From the NCBI GenBank assembly GCA_033782935.1, contig JAWQEG010000286.1:2059501-2123500 (forward strand): a DNA stretch of 64,000 bases. The letters run 5' to 3'. Within the stretch, counting starts at the first letter, position 1, and each line of letters opens with the position of its first letter. Below the pieces are notes generated by a model, which was not told where the DNA came from, searched no databases, and saw nothing but the letters and a program-made list of their open reading frames with translations. Shown here piece after piece: positions 11,801 through 24,387 of this stretch. This DNA comes from Petrolisthes cinctipes (lineage: Eukaryota; Arthropoda; Malacostraca; Decapoda; Porcellanidae). The position numbers and the translations under genes are program-made.

Positions 11801-14800
11801 CCTGTATTTTTAAAATACTCTAACACGCAGTAGGCATGTACAGATCGCTTCTGGGACCCAAAAATATCGAATTTTCGGCTGTTTTGAGCCTGAATTTAAG
11901 ATATAAACGGGTACAGAAGATGCATGCACATATTGACTTAGGGCACCTAAAATATCGATTTTCAGCATGTTTTGGGCCTGTATTTTGAAAATACTCTAAC
12001 ACGCAGTAGGCATGTACAAATCGCTTCTGGGACCCAAAAATATCGAATTTTCGGGTGTTTTGAGCATGAATTTGAGATATAAACGTGTACAGAATGTGAA
12101 TGCGCATATTGACTTTGGACAACTAAAATATCGATTTTTAGCATGTTTTGGGCCTATTTTGTTTTAAATATTCTAGCACTAAGAAAGGCATGTGTACAGA
12201 TCGCTTCTGGGACCCAAAAATATCGAGTTTTCGGGTGTTTTGAGCATGAATTTGAGATATAAATGGGTACAGAAGATGCATGCACATATCGACTTTGGAC
12301 CACTAAAATATCGATTTTCAGCATGTTTTGAGCCAATATTTTGAAAACATTCTAGCACTGAGTAGGCATGTACAGATCGCTTCTGGGACCCAAAAATATT
12401 GAATATTCGGGTGTTTTGAGTCTGAATTTGGGATATAAACGGGTACAGAAGATGCATACACATATTGACTTTGGGCATCTAAAATATCGATTTTCAGCTT
12501 GTTTTGGGCCTGTATTGTTTAAATACTCTAACACGCAGTAGGCATGTACAAATCGCTTCTGGGACCCAAAAATATCGAATTTTCGGGTGTTTTGAGCCTG
12601 AATTTGAGATATAAACGGGTACAGAATGTGCATGCTCATATTGACTTTGGACAACTAAAATATCGATTTTTAGCATGTTTTGGGCCGATTTTTTTTTAAA
12701 TATTCTGGCACTGAGTAGGCATATACAGACCGCTTCTGGGACCCCAAAAAATCGAATTTTCGGGTGTTTTGAGTCTGAATTTGGGATATAAACGGGTAAA
12801 GAAGATACATACACATATTGACTTTGGGCATCTAAAATATCGATTTTCAGCATGTTTTTGGCCTGTATTTTGAAAATACTCTAACACGCAGTAGGCATGT
12901 ACAAATCGCTTATGGGACCCAAAAATATCGAATTTCGGGTGTTTTGAGCATGATTTTGAGATAAAAACGGGTACAGAATGTGCATGCGCATATTGACTTT
13001 GGACAACTAAAATATCGATTTTTAGCATGTTTTGGGCCTATTTTTTTTTTAATATTTTAGCACTGAGAAGGCATGTACAGATCGCTTCTGGGACCCAAAA
13101 ATATCGTACTTTCGGGTTTTTTTAGCCTGAATTTGGGATATAAAGGGAAACAGAAGATGCATAAACATTTTGACTTTGGGCACCTAAAATATCGATTTCA
13201 GCATGTTTTGGCCCTGTATTTTGAAAATACTCTAACACGGAGTAGGCATGTACAGATCGCTTCTGGGACCCAAAAATATCTAGTTTTCGGGTGTTTTGAG
13301 CCTGAATTTGGGATATAAACGGGTACAGAAGATGCATACACATATTGACTTTGGGCACCTAAAATATCGATTTTTACATGTTTTGGGCCTATTTTGTTTT
13401 AAATATTCTAGCACTGAGTCGGCATGAAGAGATCACTTCTGGGACCCAAAAATATCGAATATTCGGGTGTTTTGAGCATGAATTTGGGATATAAACGGGT
13501 ACAGAAGATGCATACACATATTGACTTTGGGCACCTAAAATATCGATTTTTAGCATGTTTTGAGCCAATATTTTGAAAACATTCTAGCACTGAGTAGGCA
13601 TGTACAGATCGCTTCTGGGACCCAAAAATATTGAATATTCGGGTGTTTTGAGTCTGAATTTGGGATATAAACGGGTACAGAAGATGCATACACATATTGA
13701 CTTTGGGCATCTAAAATATCGATTTTCAGCTTGTTTTGGGCCTGTATTTTTTAAATACTCTAACACGCAGTAGGCATGTACAAATCGCTTTTGGGACCCA
13801 AAAATATCGAATTTTCGGGTGTTTTGAGCCTGAATTTGAGATATAAACGGGTACAGAATGTGCATGCTCATATTGACTTTGGACAACTAAAATATCGATT
13901 TTTAGCATGTTTTGGGCCGATTTTTTTTTAAATATTCTGGCACTGAGTAGGCATATACAGACCGCTTCTGGGACCCCAAAAAATCGAATTTTCGGGTGTT
14001 TTGAGTCTGAATTTGGGATATAAACGGGTAAAGAAGATACATACGCATATTGACTTTGGGCATCTAAAATATCGATTTTCAGCATGTTTTGGGCCTGTAT
14101 TTTGAAAATACTCTAACACGCAGTAGGCATGTACAAATCGCTTATGGGACCCAAAAATATCGAATTTTCGGGTGTTTTGAGCCTGAATTTGAGATATAAA
14201 CGGGTACAGAATGTGCATGCTCATATTGACTTTGGACAACTAAAATATCGATTTTTAGCATGTTTTGGGCCGATTTTTTTTAAAATATTCTGGCACTGAG
14301 TAGGCATATACAGACCGCTTCTGGGACCCCAAAAAATCGAATTTTCGGGTGTTTTGAGTCTGAATTTGGGATATAAACGGGTAAAGAAGATACATACACA
14401 TATTGACTTTGGGCATCTAAAATATCGATTTTCAGCATGTTTTTGGCCTGTATTTTGAAAATACTCTAACACGCAGTAGGCATGTACAAATCGCTTATGG
14501 GACCCAAAAATATCGAATTTCGGGTGTTTTGAGCATGATTTTGAGATAAAAACGGGTACAGAATGTGCATGCGCATATTGACTTTGGACAACTAAAATAT
14601 CGATTTTTAACATGTTTTGGGCCTATTTTTTTTTTAATATTTTAGCACTGAGAAGGCATGTACAGATCGCTTCTGGGACCCAAAAATATCGTACTTTCGG
14701 GTTTTTTTAGCCTGAATTTGGGATATAAAGGGAAACAGAAGATGCATAAACATTTTGACTTTGGGCACCTAAAATATCGATTTCAGCATGTTTTGGCCCT

Positions 14801-16934
14801 GTATTTTGAAAATACTCTAACACGGAGTAGGCATGTACAGATCGCTTCTGGGACCCAAAAATATCGAGTTTTCGGGTGTTTTGAGCCTGAATTTGGGATA
14901 TAAACGGGTACAGAAGATGCATACACATATTGACTTTGGGCACCTAAAATATCGATTTTTACATGTTTTGGGCCTATTTTGTTTTAAATATTCTAGCACT
15001 GAGTCGGCATGAAGAGATCACTTCTGGGACCCAAAAATATCGAATATTCGGGTGTTTTGAGCATGAATTTGGGATATAAACGGGTACAGAAGATGCATAC
15101 ACATATTGACTTTGGGCACCTAAAATATCGATTTTTAGCATGTTTTGAGCCAATATTTTGAAAACATTCTAGCACTGAGTAGGCATGTACAGATCGCTTC
15201 TGGGACCCAAAAATATTGAATATTCGGGTGTTTTGAGTCTGAATTTGGGATATAAACGGGTACAGAAGATGCATACACATATTGACTTTGGGCATCTAAA
15301 ATATCGATTTTCAGCTTGTTTTGGGCCTGTATTTTGAAAACATTCTAGCACTGACTGGGCATGTACAGATCGCTTATGGGACACAAAAATATCGAGTTTT
15401 CGGGTGTTTTGAGCTTGAATTTGATATATAAACGGGTACAGAAGATGCATGCACATATCGACTTTGGGCACCCAAAATATCGATTTTTAGCATGTTTTGG
15501 GCCTATATTTTGAAAATATTCTGGCACTGAGTAGGCATATACAGACCGCTTCTGGGACCCAAAAAAATAGAATTTTAGGGTGTTTTGAGTCTGAATTTGG
15601 GATGTAAACGGGTGAAGAAGATGCATACACATATTGACTTTGGGCATCTAAAATATCGATTTTCAGCATGTTTTGGGCCTGTTTTTTTAAAATACTCTAA
15701 CACGCAGTAGGCATGTACAAATCGCTTCTGGGACCCAAAAATATCGAATTTTCGGGCGATTTGAGCCTGAATTTGAGATATAAACGGGTACAGAATGTGC
15801 ATGCGCATATTGACTTTGGACAACTAAAATATCGATTTTTAGCATGTTTTGGGCCTATTTTTTTTTAAATATTTTAGCACTGAGAAGGCATGTACAGATC
15901 GCTTCTGGGACCCAAAAATATCGAACTTTCATGTTTTTTTAGCCTGAATTTGGGATATAAACGGGTACAGAAGATGCATACACATATCGACTTTGGGCAC
16001 CTAAAATATCGATTTTTAGTATGTTTTGGGCCTAACTTTTTTAAAATATTCTAGCACTGAGCAGGCATGTACAGATTGCTTCTGGGACCCAAAAATATCG
16101 AATTTTCGGGTGTTTTGAGCTTGAATTTGGGATATAAACGGGTACAGAAGATGCATGCACATATCGACTTTGGGCACCCAAAATATCGATTTTTAGCATG
16201 TTTTGGGCCTATATTTTGAAAATACTCTAACACGCAGTAGGCATGTACAAATTGCTTCTGGGACCTAAAAATATCGAATTTTCGGGTGTTTTGAGCATGA
16301 ATTTGAGATATAAACGGGTACAGAATGTGCATGCGCATACTGACTTTGGACAACTAAAATATCGATTTTTAGCATGTTTTGGGCCTATTTTTTTTTAAAT
16401 ATTTTAGCACTGATAAGGCATGTACAGATCGCTTCTGGGACCTAAAAATATCGAACTTTCGGGTTTTTTTAGCCTGAATTTGGGATATAAACGGAAACAG
16501 AAGATGCATAAAAATTTTGACTTAGGGCACCTAAAATATCGATTTCAGCATGTTTTGGCCCTGTTTTTTGAAAATACTCTGGCACTGAGTAGGCATATAC
16601 AGATCGCTTCTGGGACCCAAAAATATTGAATTTTCGGGTGTTTTGAGCATGAATTTGAGATAAAAACGGGTACAGAATGTGCATGCGCATATTGACTTTG
16701 GACAACTAAAATATCGATTTTTACATGTTTTGGGCCTATTTTGTTTTAAATATTCTAGCACTGAGTCGGCATGTACAGATCGCTTCTGGGACCCAAAAAT
16801 ATCGAATTTTCGGGTGTTTTGAGCCTGAATTTGGGACGTAAACGGGTACAGAACATGCATACACATATTGTCTTTGGGCACCTAAAATATCGATTTTCAG
16901 CATGTTTTGGGTCTGTATCTTGAAAACATTCTAG
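5844..16934. repeat. 176-bp satellite array, block 2
   Basis: About 63 monomers of the same satellite continue in register from the DNA transposon. Long segments recur almost unchanged at offsets of 3876 bp (7944 and 11820 onward, 22 monomers), 3348 bp (9004 and 12352; 10061 and 13408, 19 monomers) and 1585 bp (13408 and 14993, 9 monomers). These show multi-kilobase tandem or conversion events. Open frames on both strands are repeat artefacts. Confidence 0.97.
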
Positions 16935-17200
16935 TTTTTTACCTTGTATGGGAAAGTTGGGCTGTAATGATAACAGAACACTTCCCAGTGCCATCACTTA
17001 GCTCATCCTTGCCCATTTTAAGCTGGTAGGAAGTTGGGTATTATTAGATTCTGATTCTACTAATCTAGCCAAAAAACAACAGACTACCAGCACCTATTAT
17101 AGATTATTAAGTGTTAATAGATTTCATTGCTGTAGCCCATTTAGCTGAGTGATCTAATACTGCAGTGGACTACTAATGACTGCATTCAATAATTGGATAG
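16935..17200. other. Non-satellite 266-bp segment inside the array
   Basis: Satellite homology stops after ACATTCTAG and resumes at TAGGCATGTACAG. Seven bases that normally lie between these points (CACTGAG) are missing. The segment is unique in this window, moderately AT-rich, with no long frame, no inverted ends and no target duplication. It could be a captured filler at a repaired break or the scar of a lost insertion. Confidence 0.75.
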
Positions 17201-20200
17201 GCATGTACAGATCGCTTCTGGGACCCAAAAATATCGAATTTTCGGGTGTTTCGAGCATGAATTTGAGATAAAAACGGGTACAGAATGTGCATGCGCATAT
17301 TGACTTTGGACAACTAAAATATCGATTTTTAGCATGTTTTGGGCCTATTTTATTTTAAATATTCTAGCACTGAGTCGGCATGTACAGATCGCTTCTGGGA
17401 CCCAAAAATATCGAACTTTCGAGTGTTTTGAGCCTGAATTTGAGATATAAACGGGTACAGAAGATGCATGCACATATCGACTTTGGGCACCCAAAACATC
17501 GATTTTTAGCATGTTTTGGGCCTATATTTTGAAAATATTCTGGCACTGAGTAGGCATATACAGATCGCTTCTGGGACCCAAAAATATTGAATTTTCGGGT
17601 GTTTTGAGCCTGAATTTGGGATATAAACGGGTACAGAAGATGCATACACATATTGACTTTGTTTACCTAAAATATCGATTTTGAGCATGTTTTGGGTCTG
17701 TATCTTGAAAACATTGTAGCAAGGAGTAGGCATGTACAGATCGCTTCTGGGACCCAAAAATATCGAATTTTCGGATGTTTTGAGCCTGAATTTGGGAAAT
17801 ATACGGGTACAGAATATGCATACACATATTGTCTTTGGGCACCTAAAATATCGATTTTCATCATGGTTTGACCTGTATTTTGAGAATACTCTAACACGGA
17901 GTAGGAATGTACAGATCGCTTCTGGGACCCAAAAATATCGAATTTTCCGGTGATTTGAGCCTGAATTTGAGATATAAACGGGTACAAAAGATGCATGCAC
18001 ATATCGACTTTGGGCACCTAAAATATCGATTTTTAGCATGTTTTGGGGCCATATTTTGAAAACATTCTAGCACTGAGTAGGCATGTACAGATCGCTTCTG
18101 GGACCCAAAAATATTGAATTTTCGGGTGTTTTGAGCCTGAATTTGGGATATAAACGGGTACAGAAGATGCATACACATATTGACTTTGGGCACCTAAAAT
18201 ATCGATTTTTAGCATGTTTTGGGCCTGTATTTTGAAAATACTCTAACACGCAGTAGGCATGTACAGATCTCTTCTGGGACCCTAAAATATCGAATTTTCG
18301 GGTGTTTTGAGCCTGAATTTGAGATATAAACGGGTACAAAAGATGCATGCACATATCGACTTTGGGCACCTAAAATATCGAGTTTTACATGTTTTGGGCC
18401 TATTTTTTTTTTAAATATTCTAGCACTGAGTCGGCATGTACAGATCGCTTCTGGGACCCAAAAATATCGAACTTTCCGGTGTTTTGAGCCTGAATTTGAG
18501 ATATAAACGGGTACAGAAGATGCATGCACATATCGACTTTGGGCACCCAAAACATCGATTTTTAGCATATTTTGGGCCTATATTTTGAAAATATTCTGGC
18601 ACTGAGTAGGCATATACAGATCGCTTCTCGGACCCAAAAATATTGAATTTTCGGGTGTTTTGAGCCTGAATTTGGGATATAAACGGGTACAGAAGATGTA
18701 TACACATATTGACTTTGTTTACCTAAAATATCGATTTTAAGCATGTTTTGGGTCTGTATCTTGAAAACATTGTGGCAAGGAGTAGGCATGTACAGATCGC
18801 TTCTGGGACCCAAAAATATCGAATTTTCGGGGGTTTTGAGCCTGAATTTGGGAAATATACGGGTACAGAATATGCATACACATATTGTCTTTGGGCACCT
18901 AAAATATCGATTTTCATCATGGTTTGGCCTGTATTTTGAAAATACTCTAACACGGATTAGGAATGTACAGATCGCTTCTGGGACCCAAAAATATCGAATT
19001 TTCGGGTGTTTTGAGTCTGAATTTGAGATATAAACGGGTACAGAAGATGCATGCACATATCGACTGTGGGCACCTAAAATATCGATTTTTAGCATGTTTT
19101 GGGCCTATGTTTTGAAAACATTCTAGCACTGAGTAGGCATGTACAGATCGCTTCTGGGACCCAAAAATATTGAATTTTCGGGTGTTTTGAGCCCGAATTT
19201 GGGATATAAACGGGTACAGAACATGCATACACATATTGACTTTGTTCACCTAAAATATCGATTTTGAGCATGTTTTTGGTCTGTATCTTGAAAACATTCT
19301 AGCAAGGAGTAGGCATGTACAGATCGCTTCTGGGACCCAAAAATATCGAATTTTCCGGTGTTTTGAGCCTGAATTTGGGAAATATACGGGTACAGAAGAT
19401 GCATACACATATTGTCTTTGGGCACCTAAAATATCGATTTTCATCATGGTTTGGCCTGTATTTTGAAAATACTCTAACACGGAGTAGGAATGTACAGATC
19501 GCTTCTGGGACCCAAAAATATCGAATTTTCGGGTGTTTTGAGCCTGAATTTGAGATATAAACGGGTACAGAAGATGCATGCACATATTGACTTTGGGCAC
19601 CTAAAATATCGATTTTCAGCATGTTTTGGGCCTGTATTTTGAAAATACTCTAACACGGAGTAGGCATGTACAGATCGCTTCTGGGACCCAAAAATATCGA
19701 ATTTTCGGGTGTTTTGAGTCTGAATTTGAGATATAAACGGGTACAGAAGATGCATGCACATATCGACTGTGGGCACCTAAAATATCGATTTTTAGCATGT
19801 TTTGGGCCTATATTTTGAAAACATTCTAGCACTGAGTAGGCATGTACAGATCGCTTCTGGGACCCAAAAATATTGAATTTTCGGGTGTTTTGAGCCGGAA
19901 TTTCTGATATAAACGGGTACAGAACATGCATACACATATTGACTTTGTTCACCTAAAATATCGATTTTGAGCATGTTTTTGGTCTGTATCTTGAAAACAT
20001 TCTAGCAAGGAGTAGGCATGTACAGATCGCTTCTGGGACCCAAAAATATCGAATTTTCGGGTGTTTTGAGTCTGAATTTGAGATATAAACGGGTACAGAA
20101 GATGCATGCACATATCGACTGTGGGCACCTAAAATATCGATTTTTAGCATGTTTTGGGCCTATATTTTGAAAACATTCTAGCACTGAGTAGGCATGTACA

Positions 20201-21533
20201 GATCGCTTCTGGGACCCAAAAATATCGAATTTTCGGGTGTTTTGAGCCTGAATTTGAGATATAAACGGGTACAGAAGATGCATGCACATATTGACTTTGG
20301 GCACCTAAAATATCGATTTTCACCATGTTTTGGGCCTGTATTTTGAAAATACTCTAACACGGAGTAGGCATGTACAGATCGCTTCTGGGACCCAAAAATA
20401 TCGAATTTTCGGGGGTTTTGAGTCTGAATTTGAGATATAAACGGGTACAGAAGATGCATGCACATATCGACTGTGGGCACCTAAAATATCGATTTTTAGC
20501 ATGTTTTGGGCCTATATTTTGAAAACATTCTAGCACTGAGTAGGCATGTACAGATCGCTTCTGGGACCCAAAAATATTGAATTTTCGGGTGTTTTGAGCC
20601 GGAATTTCTGATATAAACGGGTACAGAACATGCATACACATATTGACTTTGTTCACCTAAAATATCGATTTTGAGCATGTTTTTGGTCTGTATCTTGAAA
20701 ACATTCTAGCAAGGAGTAGGCATGTACAGATCGCTTCTGGGACCCAAAAATATCGAATTTTCGGGTGTTTTGAGTCTGAATTTGAGATATAAACGGGTAC
20801 AGAAGATGCATGCACATATCGACTGTGGGCACCTAAAATATCGATTTTTAGCATGTTTTGGGCCTATATTTTGAAAACATTCTAGCACTGAGTAGGCATG
20901 TACAGATCGCTTCTGGGACCCAAAAATATTGAATTTTCGGGTGTTTTGAGCCTGAATTTGGGATATAAACGGGTACAGAAGATGCATACACATATTGACT
21001 TTGGGCACCTAAAATATCGATTTTGAGCATGTTTTTGGTCTGTATCTTGAAAACATTCTAGCAAGGAGTAGGCATGTACAGATCGCTTCTGGGACCCAAA
21101 AATATCGAATTTTCGGGTGTTTTGAGCATGAATTTGGGAAATATACGGGTACAGAAGATGCATACACATATTGTCTTTGGGCACCTAAAATATCGATTTT
21201 CATCATGGTTTGGCCTGTATTTTGAAAATACTCTAACACGTAGTAGGAATGTACAGATCGCTTCTGGGACCCAAAAATATCGAATTTTCGGGTGTTTTGA
21301 TCCTGAATTTGAGATATAAACGGGTACAGAAGATGCATGCACATATTGACTTTGGGTACCTAAAATATCGATTTTCAGCATGTTTTGGGCCTGTATTTTG
21401 AAAGTACTCTAACACGGAGTAGGCATGTACAGATCGCTTCTGGGACCCAAAAATATCGAATTTTCGGGTGTTTTGAGTCTGAATTTGAGATATAAACGGG
21501 TACAGAAGATGCATGCACATATCGACTTTTGGC
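17201..21533. repeat. 176-bp satellite array, block 3, with higher-order repeats
   Basis: About 25 monomers. Monomers here form clear higher-order units: 19650-20150 recurs at 20354-20854 with an offset of 704 bp (four monomers), and 17506-18039 resembles 18562-19095 at 1056 bp (six monomers). Several monomers carry diagnostic variants such as GGAATTTCTGATAT or GGGAAATATACGGG at regular spacing. The block ends at the Gypsy insertion. Confidence 0.95.
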
Positions 21534-21537
21534 ACCT

Positions 21538-22259
21538 TGTATCCGTGGCTGATCACGTTCGCGATACATGATACACCTATGGTGTTGGAACATTCCGTTA
21601 AGCCAAAGCAGTTCAAGCTAGTTTCATTAGACACAACATCCTTTGAAAAGTGCTGAGTTGCAGTGTGGGGGAATCTTCCATGCTGAGCTACTGATTGCTA
21701 GATTCACTCTGTAATTATCTATATGTTAATCTCTATACTATAATCAACTCCATATTGTCTTCTCGTATGTAGAGAAAGGGACAATATATATTTACTCACT
21801 TTATTCTTATATAAACTCATATCTAACTTATCCATATTTCATATGTAAGCTTAGCATTGTAAATAGCATCATCGACAACCTGTCATCTGAGAAAGGGTGT
21901 GGCAGTGTATACCACGAGCGAGGACTACCAGAGAGAGAAGGCGCATTACACGCCCTGCCTTGAAGACAACAGGTTCACTCCTACCTTATATTAGAGAGAC
22001 ACGAGATGTCTGTATAACCTGTAAACTATATCTAATATACTCAGTAAATAGAGACAAGTCCACGAGTTTACTCTAACCCTTGAGTAACTAACTTAGTTCC
22101 CCAGGAAGACTAGAGTGGTAGTTCAGAGCAACGGTAAGTTGGCTTGAAACCAGGTCTACATCGGCGTAGTAAGTAATACTAGCCCGAGAGTAAGTGAGAG
22201 TTTCCAGCAGGTATTTCTGAGAGAAGCTGAGGCTGAGCTTGGACGACCCCACGAGTACA
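21538..22259 (+). repeat. 5' long terminal repeat
   Basis: Starts TGTATCC and ends GAGTACA, giving the usual TG...CA ends. It is 722 bp long, like the 3' copy, with six substitutions between the two, of which three are G here and A in the 3' copy. Confidence 0.95.
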
Positions 22260-22262
22260 TAA

Positions 22263-22274
22263 TGGTGGCAGCGG
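22263..22274 (+). promoter_or_regulatory. Putative primer-binding site
   Basis: TGGTGGCAGCGG lies three bases after the 5' LTR. It begins with TGG, the complement of the CCA tail of a tRNA. I did not assign the tRNA. The following leader to 22821 has no clear gene. Confidence 0.7.
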
Positions 22275-22821
22275 TAAGGGATACGTAACATTCACAGTGT
22301 CCTGTATTAATTCTATATTCCAACAGAATAATTGTGTACGTGGTGGGCGGCTCGGGCGCTTTCCTCGTTGGCAACACTGACGGAGCGAGAGCGAGCCAGA
22401 GCGATACCAGCTGGGGGGTGCCAGCTAATGGTGGCTGCGTAACCTAACCTACTTTAATCAGGCATTTTTCCCTGTGTGCTTTTCCCAGGGAAAAAGAGGA
22501 ATTGTCTGTTGTGGGTACTCTCATCTGGGAAGGAACAAGGACGGACTTAGGAGGGTGAACCAGAAGAGTGAACTGGAGCTGTGAGAGGAACGACTGGCCA
22601 GCGTTTACTCTGGGGGGGTGTGGCATCAACACATTCCTTTACTACGTGTATACTGAGCATCTGTAATCTTCAATTCTCCATTGGTTAGTTATTTTATTCT
22701 ATACACATACACAGTGAACATTAAACACACAATAGTAACTTGTTGTTGGGGTATTTTTGTATGCCTATGTAATATTTTATTATATGTTGTGGTGAGTGTA
22801 TAGGAATTATTTCTACGGGAC
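22275..22821 (+). other. Untranslated leader of the Gypsy element
   Basis: Region between the primer-binding site and the gag ATG. Only short frames are present. It would hold packaging signals in an active element, but none can be identified by eye. Confidence 0.6.
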
Positions 22822-24366
22822 ATGTTTAAGAAATTTAGAACGACAAAGAATATAATCCCAGGGGATTTATCAGAGGATTCAGACAGTAGTAGCAGTGAGG
22901 GGGAACTAAACTTTCCACCTACTCCCAATACCACTAATATACATGAGCAGTTAAGGGGACTGAATAGTCCAGTGCCAGGGCAGTTAAGAAGTGGATATCA
23001 ATTTCGTGTAGAGGGAAGTGACGAAATAGAGGAAACACGGGAGAACGTGTTTAAGTTACCGCCAAAAGGGCAAGGAAAGGGTAATAAAAATACTACAGTT
23101 GTACAAGCTACAATTCCAATGGCGACTGCAAGCACCAGTGCTGTTGGGGGAGCAGCCCAGGCGACAGGGCAGAATGTCACTAACCCTAGTATCGGCAATT
23201 TAGTGGGTAGCGCCCACGGGAATCAGCCAACGAATATTATGAGAGTGTTTACAGGTGAGGATTCAGTACCAAAGTTTGATGGGGATCCAAATAAGAATTA
23301 TACAATAGAGGAATTTATACGGAGACTTGAGCAGTCTTTCGTGGAGTATAATATTACCGGGGATACAGGTAAAATAGGATATGCAGACTCGAGGATTGAA
23401 GGGGAGTTTGCAAGGCAGTTATTAAACTGTAGTTGTCTGTTGGGGAGGTCGTCAAGGGAACAACAGACGTGGGAGGAGTTTAAAAAAGCATTAATTATAG
23501 TGTACCGAAGGTCGGCTCCAGAGGGATGCTCGGCGTGGGCACATAGAATATTCACGGACTTAGGTTTAAAGGCGTGGACTACACCACTAGAAGTAGCAGT
23601 ATCAAAGGCGGGTGCTATACGTAAGGATATACAAGATTGTATACAGGACAACAATTGGTCTAAGGATGTTAATGGGGAACAATGGATGAAGGTAGACGAC
23701 GCCTGTGAGATGTTTGAATATCTCTTGATGTATCTAGGTCTATCAGAGGAGGACCAGAGGAGAGTCCGGAAAAAAAAGTTGGAGCGAGGTAAGGGAATCT
23801 GGCATTTGATTAATGAGTTAAAACTGGAAATCAGAGATCCCATGGTTGTTAGACCATTTCGCAACCAAAATGCTACGAAGGTACAGACTTCGGTATTGCA
23901 AACGGAGGTAACTGACAGGAGGTCAGAGGGCGAGCCGCAGACAGGCGTAAATGCGGTCGCGGGGCAAAGGAATACAAGGGGTTGAAATTCATCTGTGAGG
24001 TACCAATTAGAATGTTTCCATTGTCGTAAGTGGGGCCATGTAAAGGCCGACTGTCCTCAATTACAGAATAGATCTCAAGGGGATCAATACAGAGGTTCAA
24101 TGAACAGGGGTCAGGCATACCCTAGAGGCGCAGCCAGGCGGGCGCGTGGAGGACAAGCTAGAGGACGTGGTAGAGCGTACCACTATGCACATCAGGATAA
24201 TTATCAACAAGGAGGAGGTTATGTACCTCCCGGACAGAGTAAGTGGTGTGAAATACATAAATGGTCGAATCATATAACGGCAGACTGTGGAGTAATAATA
24301 CGAGGTATGCATGAGAAAAAATCACGTATGGGGGTCCGGCGATCAGGGTCGGATGAGGCATTATGA
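22822..24366 (+). pseudogene. gag: gag with in-frame stop
   Basis: The frame opens at ATG 22822 (MFKKFRTTK) with a Ser/Asp/Glu-rich N terminus and a capsid-like helical middle (about residues 150-340). A TGA at 23983-23985 interrupts it after about 387 codons, and the same frame resumes immediately. The resumed part has a CCHC knuckle, CFHCRKWGHVKADC, then an Arg/Gly-rich segment, then a second Cys/His cluster (WCEIHKWSNHITADC). It stops at TGA 24364-24366. The product would be the structural polyprotein that packages element RNA. The first TGA removes the nucleocapsid part from the main product, so it is most likely a mutation, unless stop readthrough is used. Confidence 0.85.
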
Positions 24367-24387
24367 CACAAGGACGAGAGGAAGAGA

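Noticed and set aside
22088..22377. Antisense frames in the LTR and leader
   Set aside because: They are short, overlap LTR sequence and recur in the 3' LTR; no homology seen.
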